Of a stretch of 64,000 nt of DNA, positions 1-9,307 are shown in pieces. How positions within the stretch are numbered: the first letter of the stretch is position 1; each line of letters begins with the position of its first letter. A program made the position numbers and the translations under genes. Where the stretch lies: contig JBDWKL010000012.1 in the NCBI GenBank assembly GCA_039973685.1, positions 62,001-126,000 of the forward strand, written 5' to 3'. This stretch comes from Hyphomicrobiales bacterium. Its GTDB lineage: Bacteria > Pseudomonadota > Alphaproteobacteria > Rhizobiales > JACESI01. The notes beneath the pieces are model-generated. The model searched no databases. It was not told the origin of the DNA and saw only the letters and a list, made by a program, of their open reading frames with translations.

Positions 1-734
1 TGTTTTTCGACATGCTACAACGGGTTGCTTCTCCCTATGACCTAAACCCGTTGAACATCAATCCGTTCAAGACGCTACTCGAAGAGCATATTGATTTTGA
101 GAAGGTGCGCGGGTGCGCTGATTTGGATATTTTCGTGTCAGCAACCAATGTAGAGACAGGGCTTGGACGAGTGTTTGACCGCAGTGAGATCACAATCGAT
201 GTGATCCTTGCCTCCGCCTGCCTCCCGTTCATCTATCAAGCTGTTGAAATAGACGGCGAACATTACTGGGACGGCGGATATATGGGCAACCCTCCCCTTG
301 TGCCGTTCTTTCACAACAAAGAATGCGACGACATTCTCGTGGTTCAAATCAATCCGATGAAACGGCAGGGCATTCCAAAATCAGCACGCGAAATTCTAAA
401 TCGCGTCAATGAAATCACCTTCAATTCTTCCCTCATTCATGAGCTTCGCGGTATTGATTACATCAATCAATTGCTGGAAAACGGGCAAATTTCTCCAAAA
501 GAACATCGCAAAATGAATATTCACATTATGGGTGGTGGAGAGAACATGGAAGCGCTCGATGCATCTTCAAAACTAAACACTGACTGGAATTTCCTGCAGT
601 TTTTGTTCGAAAAAGGCAGAACAGTTGCGGAAGCTTGGTTGGTGGAAAATTTCGACCAAATTGGCGAAAACTCAACAGTTGACGTCTGTAAAATGTTCGA
701 AACTGTTGGCACTTTGCCCAGCAGAAAAACATAA
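1..734 (+). CDS. Patatin-like phospholipase, C-terminal part (cut by window edge)
   Basis: The reading frame is open to the left edge (first complete codon at base 3), so the N-terminal half with the GxSxG nucleophile lies outside the window. Visible are the SATNV strand, ASACLPFIY, and the DGG motif in YWDGGYMGNPPL that supplies the catalytic aspartate of the patatin Ser-Asp dyad. The opening SPYDLNPLNINP and the C-terminal ITFNSSLIHELRGI and ASSKLNTDW segments match the DUF3734-type tail of a patatin subgroup common in Alphaproteobacteria. The predicted role is lipid acyl hydrolysis; the substrate cannot be told. A weak stem (742-746 with 754-758) follows the stop. No operon partner is visible, since the next gene is a pilus protein after a 150-base gap. 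Confidence 0.88.
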   Translation, partial: FFDMLQRVASPYDLNPLNINPFKTLLEEHIDFEKVRGCADLDIFVSATNVETGLGRVFDRSEITIDVILASACLPFIYQAVEIDGEHYWDGGYMGNPPLVPFFHNKECDDILVVQINPMKRQGIPKSAREILNRVNEITFNSSLIHELRGIDYINQLLENGQISPKEHRKMNIHIMGGGENMEALDASSKLNTDWNFLQFLFEKGRTVAEAWLVENFDQIGENSTVDVCKMFETVGTLPSRKT

Positions 735-884
735 GAAAACTGAGGTGAAATAAACCTCTAATCTTATTTATGAATATTAATGATGAACGAAGAATTACCA
801 AGAAGGTGAGCTTTTCGTGCCATTTATCAACCTAATTTTTATAAAGATACGTTATAGTACCCATCGAATGAGTATGGGTGTAAA

Positions 885-1424
885 ATGTTTACTTCAAACA
901 GTTTCAGGAAGTTTCTGCGGAATGAACGGGGATCAAATGCAGTAGAGTTCGCTCTATTAGCTTTGCCATTTTTTGGTTTGATTTTGGGTATAATTCAGCT
1001 TGGTCTTGTTTTCCTAGCTAACCAATCCTTAGATTCAGCAGTCGATACGGTAGCGCGTGAAATTAGAACGGGGCAGATCCGTTCTAACGCTATTGGGATA
1101 GACACATTCCGAGCTTCAATATGCGATAATGCTCCAATCATAATCGGCTGCGAAGGTGTTCTCGAAATTTCGGTTCAATCTTTCCCATCGATTGAAGACA
1201 CGACAACAACAACATTGTTCGTCGACAATTCACCTATCATTACGGGTGACTATGAAACCGGTAACGGTGGTGACGTGGTTGTGATCAGTGCTGCCGTATC
1301 TATTCCGATCATAGCGGGCAGTTTGTTCGGCGCTGGCGACGGCAGCGGGCGATCACGATTGACAGCAAGTCTTGTATTCACAAATGAAAACTTTGCTGAC
1401 CTTGCATCAGCAAATGGCGGGTAA
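885..1424 (+). CDS. TadE-like pilus assembly protein
   Basis: A 179-residue TadE-family protein. The N-terminus has the class-IV pseudopilin pattern: basic residues, then RGSNAVEFALLALPFF with the conserved Glu at residue 21, then one hydrophobic helix (about residues 19-47). The rest is a periplasmic, Thr/Ile-rich beta domain. TadE proteins are minor pseudopilins of the Tad/Flp pilus machine, processed by a TadV-type prepilin peptidase. The gene is separated from the next TadG-like gene by two bases, so the two are almost certainly co-translated. The rest of the tad locus (cpa/tad ATPase and secretin genes) is not in the window, so this is either a satellite pair or the end of a tad locus elsewhere. 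Confidence 0.85.
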   Translation: MFTSNSFRKFLRNERGSNAVEFALLALPFFGLILGIIQLGLVFLANQSLDSAVDTVAREIRTGQIRSNAIGIDTFRASICDNAPIIIGCEGVLEISVQSFPSIEDTTTTTLFVDNSPIITGDYETGNGGDVVVISAAVSIPIIAGSLFGAGDGSGRSRLTASLVFTNENFADLASANGG

Positions 1425-1426
1425 AA

Positions 1427-2068
1427 ATGGAAAAGACAGGCGTTTTTAAACCTTTGAATAAACTGAGTGCTATTGGTCAATCACGAACGGGCGTGGCTGC
1501 AGTGGAATTTGCACTGGTCATTCCGTTTATCATCGTTCTATTTTTGGCAAGTGTCGATGCCGTATTCGCACTAACAGCGAAACGCAAAGTGGCTGTTGCG
1601 ACCCATTCTATTGCAGACCTATCAGCCCGCGCACAAAACCTCGCTGATGATCAGATTTCTGCCATCGCAGATTTGGGTCGCCTGATTCTAACGCCATTCG
1701 ACGCGTCGCAAGCTCGCATTTTAATTACCGGTGCTGAAGTGTTACCTACTGGTAATCAAGCTATCGTGCGCTGGAGTCGTCTCTCTATAGACCCAAATGC
1801 TACTAACAGCTCACAGAGTATTGGGGGAACCATTGTTCCGACTGGGGCAAGCAACTCCTTGAGCGCATTAAATGATGATGAGATCATCAATCTGGATGCA
1901 AACCTTAGCCCGGGAACGTTTTTGGTCCAAACAGCGATTGAATTGCCTTACAGCACGTTCTTCCAGTTTTTGGAGCGTCAGTTTAACGATGGAATGCTCT
2001 TTACTTTAAGCGATCGAGCCTATTCACAATCGAGATCAGGAACAGAAATTACCAATCTGGACCTTTAA
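1427..2068 (+). CDS. TadE/TadG-like pilus protein
   Basis: A 213-residue second pseudopilin-like protein starting two bases after the preceding TadE stop. It has the same signature: a basic N-terminus, then SRTGVAAVEFALVIPFIIVLFLA with Glu27 at the head of a single transmembrane helix (about residues 25-48), then AVATHSIADLSARAQNL, typical of TadG-type proteins of Alphaproteobacteria. It lacks the vWA domain of full-length TadG and is closer to the short TadE/G form. The last 20 bases overlap the 3' end of the convergent PhnD-like gene. Probable role: a minor pilin of the Flp/Tad pilus in the inner membrane and periplasm. Confidence 0.82.
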   Translation: MEKTGVFKPLNKLSAIGQSRTGVAAVEFALVIPFIIVLFLASVDAVFALTAKRKVAVATHSIADLSARAQNLADDQISAIADLGRLILTPFDASQARILITGAEVLPTGNQAIVRWSRLSIDPNATNSSQSIGGTIVPTGASNSLSALNDDEIINLDANLSPGTFLVQTAIELPYSTFFQFLERQFNDGMLFTLSDRAYSQSRSGTEITNLDL

Positions 2069-3116
2069 GCGGACTATCATCTTTGTCGATTTCAGGCAGA
2101 GCCAATCGCGTCAAAGCATAATAATCTTTGTCTGAAATTGCGGCGAAGCCACCGGATAAACGCGGGGACACGGCATCATAGGCGTACGTGTTTTTCTCGT
2201 GTACGGACAAGAGAAAGTCATTGAGTAATTTTTTCAATTCTGTTGGTGCATCACTTCGAATGGTATGCGGGCCATGTGGCACCAAATCAGATTGCCATAT
2301 CACGCGCACGTCCGTGCTTTTAGCAAGCCCCGTCTGATTGAATAAATGGTCCAGTGTGCCGCCTGAATAACCAACCTGAAAATCACCTTGAAGCGTCGAC
2401 CAACCAATAACCGCATCAGCTTCTTGCGCCTGTATCTTTTGCCACCCAGCAATAGGGTGATCAACGTCGATTACAGTGCCAAGGTCACCTTCTTTATCGA
2501 AACCCGACTCCTTTAGCTTTTTAAATGGCAACATCCGCGTAATGGTTGCAGGTGCTTTGGGCACGGCAAGGCGGCGCCCTTTTAAATCATTCAATCCACG
2601 CACGTCACCATCATAAGGAGCAAGAATAACGGCATAAACACCGCGCGCACCTTGCCAGTCGGTTGGTGCCGCAATTGGCTCTAAGCATTTGCAGCGCACT
2701 TGTGTGGACACATAAGAAGATGCGGAATGCATCGCATATTGAATGCGGCGACTAATCTGCATGGTTATAAGCTGTTCCAGCGTTTTGGCCGGACGAAAGA
2801 GGACACGCAGTCCCGTTGCACGCTCAAGGGCGCGCCTGAATGCTTCCATTTTACGGCGTTGACGTTGCTGATCTCCTTGAATGAGATAGCCGACAGTCAA
2901 AACCCCGAATGAATCACGCCAATTGCTGATAACCTCAATGCTTGAGGTGGTTTCACTATCAATAATTGTCTGATCATCCACACCATCGCTGGTGATCACT
3001 TCGATCGTGTCTGTTAGCGCCTTGCTTTGAGGCTCATTGAGAGTTTGCGCCAAGCTTGATCCGCTTGTCACCAAGCATGATGCAACAAGGAGAGAAAGAA
3101 GGCGACTAGGTATCAT
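2049..3116 (-). CDS. PhnD/SsuA-type periplasmic substrate-binding protein
   Basis: A 355-residue protein with a clear Sec signal peptide (MIPSRLLSLLVASCLVTSGS, cleavage probably near SLAQ, residue 24). The mature part has the phosphate/phosphonate-binding (PhnD, type 2 periplasmic fold) pattern: GYLIQGDQQRQRRKMEAFRR near the start, LNDLKGRRLAVPKAPATITR at the hinge, DADAVIGWSTLQGDFQVGY, and RVIWQSDLVPHGPHTIRSDA late. No ABC permease or ATPase gene is adjacent, so it may be an orphan binding protein or a sensor-input protein. The ligand is unknown. The start ATG is preceded by AAAGG at usual distance. It overlaps the convergent TadG-like gene by 20 bases at its 3' end. Confidence 0.8.
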   Translation of the reverse strand: MIPSRLLSLLVASCLVTSGSSLAQTLNEPQSKALTDTIEVITSDGVDDQTIIDSETTSSIEVISNWRDSFGVLTVGYLIQGDQQRQRRKMEAFRRALERATGLRVLFRPAKTLEQLITMQISRRIQYAMHSASSYVSTQVRCKCLEPIAAPTDWQGARGVYAVILAPYDGDVRGLNDLKGRRLAVPKAPATITRMLPFKKLKESGFDKEGDLGTVIDVDHPIAGWQKIQAQEADAVIGWSTLQGDFQVGYSGGTLDHLFNQTGLAKSTDVRVIWQSDLVPHGPHTIRSDAPTELKKLLNDFLLSVHEKNTYAYDAVSPRLSGGFAAISDKDYYALTRLALPEIDKDDSPLKGPDW

Positions 3117-3166
3117 GTGAGCAAAAAGCCTTTTCAGATCAAGCAGTCAAAACAAAGAGAGTTTGA

Positions 3167-4666
3167 CTAGATTGTCTGATTGTAGTCGCCAACGCCATCA
3201 TTTTCTCGCAAAACATCATCAACCACATGGAACATTTCGCGCATGCGAGCCTCTGATACCGGGCTTTCGACAACAACAACCAATTCTGGCTTGTTTGAAG
3301 AAGCTCGCAAAAGGCCCCAAGTACCGTCTTCTGCCACAACGCGAACACCATTGACCGTGATCAAATCGACAATGTTTTGTCCGTTGATCTTGTCTCCATT
3401 GGCCTTCATCGCTTCAAAGCGAGCAACCACCTTATCGACCACACCATATTTCGTCTCATCAGCGCACTTAGGCGACATTGTTGGTGAGCCCCATGTCTTT
3501 GGCAAAGCGCGGCGCATGTCAGCCATGGATTTATCTGGGTTACGATCAAGCATATCCAAGATTGCAATGGCAGAAACCAGACCATCGTCATAGCCGCGAC
3601 CAATCGGTGCATTGAAGAAATAGTGGCCCGATTTTTCAAAACCTGCCAAAGCCTGCAGTTCATTCACGCGGCGTTTAATGTAAGAGTGGCCAGTTTTCCA
3701 GTAATCAGCTGTTACGTTGTTTTCAATCAATACAGGATCGGTTTTGAACAAACCCGTTGATTTAACATCAACCACAAAGGTGGCATCCTCATGGATTGCA
3801 GAAAGATCGCGGGCCAGCATAACACCAACCTTATCAGCAAAAATTTCTTCACCCTCATTATCAACCACGCCGCAGCGGTCGCCATCGCCATCAAAACCGA
3901 GACCAACTTCTGCGTCGTTTTCAAGCACCGCATCGCGGATTGCATGAAGCATTTGCAAGTCTTCAGGGTTCGGGTTGTAGCGAGGGAAGGTGTGGTCGAG
4001 CTCGGCATCAAGCGGGATTACTTCCGCGCCCAAATCTGCCAAGATTTGTGGAGCGAAAGCGCCTGCCGTACCATTACCGCAGGCCGCAACGATCTTAATT
4101 GGACGGGATAATTTAGCACGGCTAGTGAGGTCTTTAGCATAGCGTTCTTGGAAATTTTGAACGATCTCAAGTGAACCGCCGCCCTTGAGGTTCAATTTGT
4201 TTTGCAACACAACATCACGCAAACGGCTCATTTCGTCTGGCCCAAATGTAAGCGGACGATTAACGCCCATTTTCACACCTGTCCAGCCATTTTCATTGTG
4301 TGAGGCAGTGACCATGGCGACAGCTGCCACATCAAGTTCAAACTGTGCGAAGTAAGCCATCGGTGAGAGGGCAAGACCGATGTCATAGACTTTGATGCCT
4401 GCTGCCATAAGGCCGCTGGTTAGTGCAATTTTGATGGAGGCTGAATACCCGCGAAAATCATGACCTGTAACGATTTCCGGTTTCACGCCCATTTCGTGCA
4501 TAACAGTCCCGATACCAGCGCCAAGCGCTTGAATACCCATAATGTTGATTTCATCGCCAAACAACCAACGCGCGTCATATTCGCGGAAACCAGTCGGTTT
4601 CACTAATGGGGTTGTTTCATATTCAAAAGTATTAGAACGAAGCTGAGGGACAGGGTTTGGAAACAT
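3167..4666 (-). CDS. Phosphomannomutase/phosphoglucomutase
   Basis: A 499-residue alpha-D-phosphohexomutase (AlgC/ManB-like), interconverting hexose 6-phosphate and 1-phosphate for exopolysaccharide or LPS precursors. The active-site phosphoserine loop TASHNENGWTGVK has Ser at about residue 122. The metal-binding loop DGDGDR lies at residues 259-264, and the sugar-recognition segment EKSGHYFF and the C-terminal phosphate-binding region LLRASSNKPELVVVVES follow. I prefer the ATG at 4666 (MFPNPVPQLR) to an in-frame upstream codon at 4693 because AAAGGC precedes it. It appears monocistronic; the PhnD-like gene follows on the same strand after about 50 bases. Confidence 0.92.
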   Translation of the reverse strand: MFPNPVPQLRSNTFEYETTPLVKPTGFREYDARWLFGDEINIMGIQALGAGIGTVMHEMGVKPEIVTGHDFRGYSASIKIALTSGLMAAGIKVYDIGLALSPMAYFAQFELDVAAVAMVTASHNENGWTGVKMGVNRPLTFGPDEMSRLRDVVLQNKLNLKGGGSLEIVQNFQERYAKDLTSRAKLSRPIKIVAACGNGTAGAFAPQILADLGAEVIPLDAELDHTFPRYNPNPEDLQMLHAIRDAVLENDAEVGLGFDGDGDRCGVVDNEGEEIFADKVGVMLARDLSAIHEDATFVVDVKSTGLFKTDPVLIENNVTADYWKTGHSYIKRRVNELQALAGFEKSGHYFFNAPIGRGYDDGLVSAIAILDMLDRNPDKSMADMRRALPKTWGSPTMSPKCADETKYGVVDKVVARFEAMKANGDKINGQNIVDLITVNGVRVVAEDGTWGLLRASSNKPELVVVVESPVSEARMREMFHVVDDVLRENDGVGDYNQTI

Positions 4667-4760
4667 TAGGTTTGCCTTTGCAATCAGAATCAATTTCGAA
4701 CACTTCTACAGTGCGAAAATGACAAAACCCCTAACAAACGCATCTATTACATGAAATTGA

Positions 4761-5306
4761 CTATGGCAGCATAATAAGTTTACCGCGCTCGATACGAAAC
4801 TCACGCAACTTGCTCAAAAACGAATTACCAAGCAGGCTGTGGCCAGAAAGGGCGCCTTTGGGCATGACAAATGCTCTAATATTGTGAAGCCGAATGGTTT
4901 CATAACGAATGGTATCTAGCGTAACTGGAGCTGCCGCAATAACACCGTTCGCCGTGTTCACTCGAACCGTGTAATCTTCTTGCGATAGATCCAAACCAGC
5001 ATCCCGACCTGCTTCATGGCTTAGGGCAACGGCTGATGCGCCCGTATCAATTAAAAACGGAATAGTGGAGCCGTTTACTTTTGCATCGATAAAGAAATGG
5101 CCATTGCGGCCAGCATCAACTTCTACAGCCCGCTCTGGCAGAGGGTCTTCAATATCTTCATACTTTGCGACAAATTCGGATGATTCGCCTTCTTCAGTCA
5201 CAGCCAATTTGTGAGCAGTTTTTTGCTCTACAAAATAATCCAAACCCAACTGAGCGACGATTGCAAACGCCGCCAACATAAATGTCCATCTGACAATCTG
5301 TTCCAT
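4761..5306 (-). CDS. Membrane-anchored retropepsin-like aspartic protease (TIGR02281 type)
   Basis: A 181-residue protein with one N-terminal membrane helix (residues about 5-22), a charged linker, and a single-domain clan-AA aspartic protease. The catalytic motif is FLIDTGASAVALS (Asp88), with a flap region around DYTVRVNTANGVI and the second hydrophobic Gly segment SLLGNSFLSKL. This matches a widely conserved proteobacterial family of periplasm-facing, probably dimeric, retropepsin-like proteases; no physiological substrate is known to me. The ATG at 5306 is chosen because an AGGTGG Shine-Dalgarno sits 5 bases upstream; the GTG at 5315 would overlap that site. Confidence 0.82.
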   Translation of the reverse strand: MEQIVRWTFMLAAFAIVAQLGLDYFVEQKTAHKLAVTEEGESSEFVAKYEDIEDPLPERAVEVDAGRNGHFFIDAKVNGSTIPFLIDTGASAVALSHEAGRDAGLDLSQEDYTVRVNTANGVIAAAPVTLDTIRYETIRLHNIRAFVMPKGALSGHSLLGNSFLSKLREFRIERGKLIMLP

Positions 5307-5588
5307 CAATCCCACCTAAAAATTATTTCGCGGGATTGTGTAGGAAAAACATCTAAAGAGTCTTAGGAGCCGCTTCCAAATTAAATCTATACTTAAGCCA
5401 AACTTAAAGTGGATAGCCCAGAGTGTTCGAAGTGTTAGGCCATATCTTAGCCCCTTAAATCCGTGCCATTGTTTTATTTAGTTCAGGAATATTTTGATTG
5501 TTTCGTAAAATCAAAAACGCGAAGACCTGTTTGTGAACCGGAAAAAACAGCGTTATGGTGTGCTTTGTCCAAATGATAGAACCATCTT

Positions 5589-6248
5589 ATGTCTTCGTCT
5601 GAAAAAATATCGTCAAAACCGCTAAAACCAGCACTCAATCAAGACCCACACAAGGTTGATGATGAACGGGAAAAGGTGCTTGAGATCGCAATTGGGCGCG
5701 AGGTTCGATTAGCGCGCAAGCAGCATGACATCACCGTTGCTGAATTGGCCGCAATGACCGGCCTTTCAAACGGTATGTTGTCGAAGATCGAGAACGGCCA
5801 AATTTCGCCCTCCCTCACAACACTGCAAACATTGGCCAACGCGCTTAGTATGCCAATCACGTCCTTCTTTCGTGGTTTTGAAGAAACCAAACAGGTCGTG
5901 CATGTGAAGGCAGGCCAAGGGGCGGAAGCTGAGCGGCGTGGCACAAGAGCGGGTCATCAATACAACCTGCTTGGACATTTAGGCGCCAACCAATCAGGCG
6001 TAGTGGTGGAGCCTTATCTCATTACGCTAACGGAAGAATCTGACACCTTCCCCGATTTTCAACATGAGGGTATTGAGCTGATTTATATGCTCGATGGTGT
6101 GGTGGAATATCGCCACGGCGACGAGACTTTTATGCTGGAGGCGGGCGATAGTCTTTTCTTTGATGCTGATGCACCACATGGGCCAAAAGCGCATGTTCAA
6201 TTGCCTGCCCGATATCTCTCCATCATTTCCTACCCGCAGCAAAGTTAA
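5589..6248 (+). CDS. XRE-family regulator with C-terminal cupin domain
   Basis: A 219-residue regulator. Residues about 36-92 form a Cro/C1-type helix-turn-helix (ITVAELAAMTGLSNGMLSKIENGQISPS), and residues about 145-215 form a small cupin (EGIELIYMLDGVVEYRHGDE, then LEAGDSLFFDADAPHGPK). This architecture is used by PuuR-like regulators of amine and amino-acid metabolism, where the cupin binds a small ligand. It lies 88 bases upstream of, and in the same direction as, the glxB-glxC-glxD-glnT cluster and is its likely regulator (inference). A 280-base non-coding stretch upstream would hold its promoter. Confidence 0.88.
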   Translation: MSSSEKISSKPLKPALNQDPHKVDDEREKVLEIAIGREVRLARKQHDITVAELAAMTGLSNGMLSKIENGQISPSLTTLQTLANALSMPITSFFRGFEETKQVVHVKAGQGAEAERRGTRAGHQYNLLGHLGANQSGVVVEPYLITLTEESDTFPDFQHEGIELIYMLDGVVEYRHGDETFMLEAGDSLFFDADAPHGPKAHVQLPARYLSIISYPQQS

Positions 6249-6335
6249 TTTTCTTCTCAGGAATATTAGTTTCTTCTCTATTGATAGAGATTGAACTTCT
6301 GTGCTAGCGTCCCCTGCTCAATACGGGAGAATGCT

Positions 6336-7226
6336 ATGTGTGGAATTGTTGGCCTGTTTTTAAAAGACAAAGCGCTGGAGCCAAAGCTCGGTGATTTATT
6401 GTCTGATATGCTGATTACAATGTCAGACCGTGGACCAGATAGTGCTGGGATTGCGATTTATTCTCCCTCTGATCAATCTAAGCTCACCGTGCAATCCGAT
6501 CATGCGGACACGGCCTTCCCTGCCCTCGCGGATGATTTAGCAAATGTTCTAGGTGCAAAGCCTGCGCTCACAATTCGCGATACTCATGCCGTGTTCAATG
6601 TGGCGGCTGATAAAGTGCAAGAGGTACGCGGTCGTATCAGCGAACAGCATCCAGACATTCGCGTGATGAGCAGCGGCGAGATGGTGGAAATTTATAAAGA
6701 AGTAGGTCTTCCAGCAGATGTGGTCGACCGCTTTGATATTCGCGACATGCAGGGAACCCACGGTGTCGGTCATACCCGCATGGCAACAGAGTCTGCTGTA
6801 ACCACACTTGGCGCGCACCCGTTTTCGACCGATGAAGACCAGTGCCTCGTACATAACGGGTCACTCTCCAATCACAATTCACTACGCCGTAAATTGGTGC
6901 GTGAAGGCATGACCTTTGAGACTGAAAACGATACCGAAGTGGGTGCTGCTTATATCGCCAACAAAATGCAAAACGGCGCAAACCTTGGCGATGCCTTGGA
7001 AGAAAGCCTGAACGATCTGGACGGCTTCTACACATTCGTCATCGGCACACGTGACGGGTTCGGTGTGTTGCGTGACCCAATCGCGTGCAAGCCTGCGGTT
7101 CTGGCTGAAACCGATCAATATGTCGCCTTCGGTTCTGAATATCGAGCACTGGTGAACCTGCCAGGCATTGAAGATGCCAAAGTCTGGGAACCAGAGCCTG
7201 CAACCGTCTATTTCTGGGAGCGCTAA
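6336..7226 (+). CDS. glxB: Class II glutamine amidotransferase (GlxB/MgsA-like)
   Basis: A 296-residue Ntn-type glutaminase corresponding to the amidotransferase domain of glutamate synthase. The start must be the ATG at 6336, because processing leaves Cys2 as nucleophile (MCGIVGLF); the longer frame from 6291 is not real. Also seen are GHTRMATES, VHNGSLSNHNSLRRKL and ENDTEVGAAYI, which are glutamine and ammonia-channel elements of class II enzymes. It is the first of three genes that together mimic a split GltB; the next starts three bases after its stop. Homologous sets are glxBCD of Sinorhizobium and mgsABC (N-methylglutamate synthase) of methylamine users. No mgdABCD genes are present here, so I favour the glx name. 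Confidence 0.85.
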   Translation: MCGIVGLFLKDKALEPKLGDLLSDMLITMSDRGPDSAGIAIYSPSDQSKLTVQSDHADTAFPALADDLANVLGAKPALTIRDTHAVFNVAADKVQEVRGRISEQHPDIRVMSSGEMVEIYKEVGLPADVVDRFDIRDMQGTHGVGHTRMATESAVTTLGAHPFSTDEDQCLVHNGSLSNHNSLRRKLVREGMTFETENDTEVGAAYIANKMQNGANLGDALEESLNDLDGFYTFVIGTRDGFGVLRDPIACKPAVLAETDQYVAFGSEYRALVNLPGIEDAKVWEPEPATVYFWER

Positions 7227-7229
7227 GTC

Positions 7230-7916
7230 ATGAATACGATTGATTTGTCCACTATTGAGTTACGTGAATTAAACGCCACGCTTCAAGATCAAAAACAAGG
7301 ATCAAACGAGACCGTATGGGAAGTGCTTAACCCACGGGGTGCGCATGCGATCGCGGTGGGTCTTGATGGTCCAATGAAAGTCTCAATCAAAGGGTCAACC
7401 GGATATTATTGTGGTGGCATGAACAAAGAAGCCGACATTCATGTGCTCGGTTCTGCTGGTCCTGGTGTTGCAGAAAACATGATGTCTGGCACTGTGGTGA
7501 TCGAGGGTGACGCCAGCCAATATGCAGGTGCTACAGGCCACGGCGGCACGTTGGTTGTGAAGGGTAACGCCTCTTCACGGTGCGGTATTTCCATGAAGGG
7601 CATTGATATTGTTGTCCACGGCAATGTCGGACATATGTCTGCCTTCATGGCGCAATCTGGCAATCTTGTTGTGTGCGGTGATGCTGGTGATGCGCTGGGC
7701 GATAGTCTTTATGAAGCACAGCTTTTTGTGCGTGGTTCCGTGAAGTCCTTGGGTGCCGATTGCGTTGAAAAAGAAATGCGTACTGAACACCTAGAGATCT
7801 TAGCCGACCTATTAGAGCGCGGCGAAGTATCCGATGCAAAGCCCGAAGATTTCCGCCGCTATGGTTCAGCGCGAGAACTCTATCACTTCAATATCGACAA
7901 CGTAGGCGCTTACTAG
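7230..7916 (+). CDS. glxC: GltB C-terminal (GXGXG) domain protein, GlxC/MgsB-like
   Basis: A 228-residue protein equivalent to the GXGXG right-handed beta-helix domain at the C-terminus of glutamate synthase. The regular repeats are visible: GSAGPGVAENMMSGTVVIEG, then GATGHGGTLVVKGNA, then GISMKGIDIVVHGNVGHMSA, then GDAGDALGDSLYEAQLFVRG. In GltB this domain is structural and lines the ammonia tunnel; it has no catalysis of its own. It is tightly coupled to glxB (3-base gap) and followed 30 bases later by glxD, consistent with one multi-subunit enzyme. Note its order: the C-terminal GltB domain is encoded before the FMN domain. Confidence 0.85.
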   Translation: MNTIDLSTIELRELNATLQDQKQGSNETVWEVLNPRGAHAIAVGLDGPMKVSIKGSTGYYCGGMNKEADIHVLGSAGPGVAENMMSGTVVIEGDASQYAGATGHGGTLVVKGNASSRCGISMKGIDIVVHGNVGHMSAFMAQSGNLVVCGDAGDALGDSLYEAQLFVRGSVKSLGADCVEKEMRTEHLEILADLLERGEVSDAKPEDFRRYGSARELYHFNIDNVGAY

Positions 7917-7946
7917 GGTCCACCCTAGGCTGGAAGGAACGAGAGT

Positions 7947-9266
7947 ATGACAAATCCCCCAACCCATCCGCGTCAACCGTGGGCTTTTGACGAATACACC
8001 AATTCAGAAATTCGAAGAGCCGCCGCAACTGGCATTTATGATATTCGCGGTGGCGGCGCAAAACGCCATGTGCCTAATTTTGATGATCTGCTTTTCTTGG
8101 GCGCCTCCATGTCGCGCTACCCACTGGAAGGCTACCGTGAAGCCTGCAACACCAAAGTGTCGCTTGGCACGCGCTATGCGAAAAACCCAATCGAGCTTGA
8201 TATCCCTATCACCATTGCGGGCATGAGTTTTGGCGCATTGTCTGGTCCAGCAAAAGAAGCTCTGGGCCGTGGGGCTTCCGCCTCTGGCACATCAACCACC
8301 ACAGGTGACGGCGGCATGACGCCGGAAGAGCGTGGGCAATCGTCAAAACTCGTCTATCAACTTTTGCCGTCTCGTTATGGCATGAACCCTGATGATCTAC
8401 GCAAAGCCGACGCCGTAGAAGTGGTGATTGGGCAAGGCGCAAAACCGGGCGGTGGCGGCATGCTGCTTGGTCAGAAAATTTCTGACCGTGTTGCTGGCAT
8501 GCGTAATTTGCCAGCGGGTATCGACCAACGTTCTGCCTGTCGCCACCCTGACTGGACGGGGCCGGATGATTTAGAAATCAAAATCCTTGAACTGCGTGAA
8601 ATCACGGGTTGGAAAGTGCCAATCTATATCAAGGTTGCAGGTTCGCGCCCTTACTATGATGTTGCCCTCGCCGTGAAAGCAGGTGCAGACGTGGTGGTCC
8701 TTGATGGGATGCAAGGCGGCACAGCGGCCACACAAGAAGTCTTCATTGAACATGTGGGTCAGCCGACCCTTGCTTGTATCCGTCCTGCGGTTCAAGCGCT
8801 GCAAGACCTTGGTGTTCACCGTGAAGTGCAATTGGTGCTTTCAGGCGGTATTCGTAATGGTGCAGATGTGGCGAAAGCCATAGCGCTTGGTGCGGATGCT
8901 GTTGCGATTGGTGCTGCTGCCCTTATTGCAATTGGCGACAACGATCCAAAATGGGCCGCAGAATATGAGGCACTTGGGTCAAAAGCTGGCGCTTATGATG
9001 ACTGGCATGAAGGCCAAGACCCCGCTGGCATTACCACACAAGACGCGGACCTCATGAAGCGACTTGATCCGGTGGCGGCAGGAAAACGACTTGCCAATTA
9101 TTTGAAAGTGATGACACTGGAAGCACAAACAATCGCACGGGCTTGCGGCAAGAATGATATTCGCAATCTCGAGCCTGAGGATTTGGTGGCGCTAACTGTG
9201 GAAGCCGCCGCCATGGCGCAGGTGCCTCTTTCAGGCACAAATTGGATACCGGGCCAAGGATACTAG
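7947..9266 (+). CDS. glxD: GltB-like FMN-binding synthase subunit, GlxD/MgsC-like
   Basis: A 439-residue protein matching the FMN-binding synthase domain of glutamate synthase. Key segments are IAGMSFGALSGPAKEALGRG, TTTGDGGMTPEERG, the loop IGQGAKPGGGGMLLG, IYIKVAGSRPYYDVALA, VVVLDGMQGGTAA and LVLSGGIRNGADVAKAIALG. In GltB the 3Fe-4S cysteines sit just before the CPVGIATQ-like loop. Here that place reads DPAGITTQD and no clustered cysteines are visible, so this subunit probably has FMN but no Fe-S centre. The Shine-Dalgarno GGAAGGAACGAG precedes the ATG. Together with glxB and glxC it should form a glutamine-dependent amino-transfer oxidoreductase; the product is not settled by sequence. Confidence 0.85.
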   Translation: MTNPPTHPRQPWAFDEYTNSEIRRAAATGIYDIRGGGAKRHVPNFDDLLFLGASMSRYPLEGYREACNTKVSLGTRYAKNPIELDIPITIAGMSFGALSGPAKEALGRGASASGTSTTTGDGGMTPEERGQSSKLVYQLLPSRYGMNPDDLRKADAVEVVIGQGAKPGGGGMLLGQKISDRVAGMRNLPAGIDQRSACRHPDWTGPDDLEIKILELREITGWKVPIYIKVAGSRPYYDVALAVKAGADVVVLDGMQGGTAATQEVFIEHVGQPTLACIRPAVQALQDLGVHREVQLVLSGGIRNGADVAKAIALGADAVAIGAAALIAIGDNDPKWAAEYEALGSKAGAYDDWHEGQDPAGITTQDADLMKRLDPVAAGKRLANYLKVMTLEAQTIARACGKNDIRNLEPEDLVALTVEAAAMAQVPLSGTNWIPGQGY

Positions 9267-9307
9267 GCCGCACGATTTATAATAAGAAATCTAGGAGAGC
9301 AATTGGG

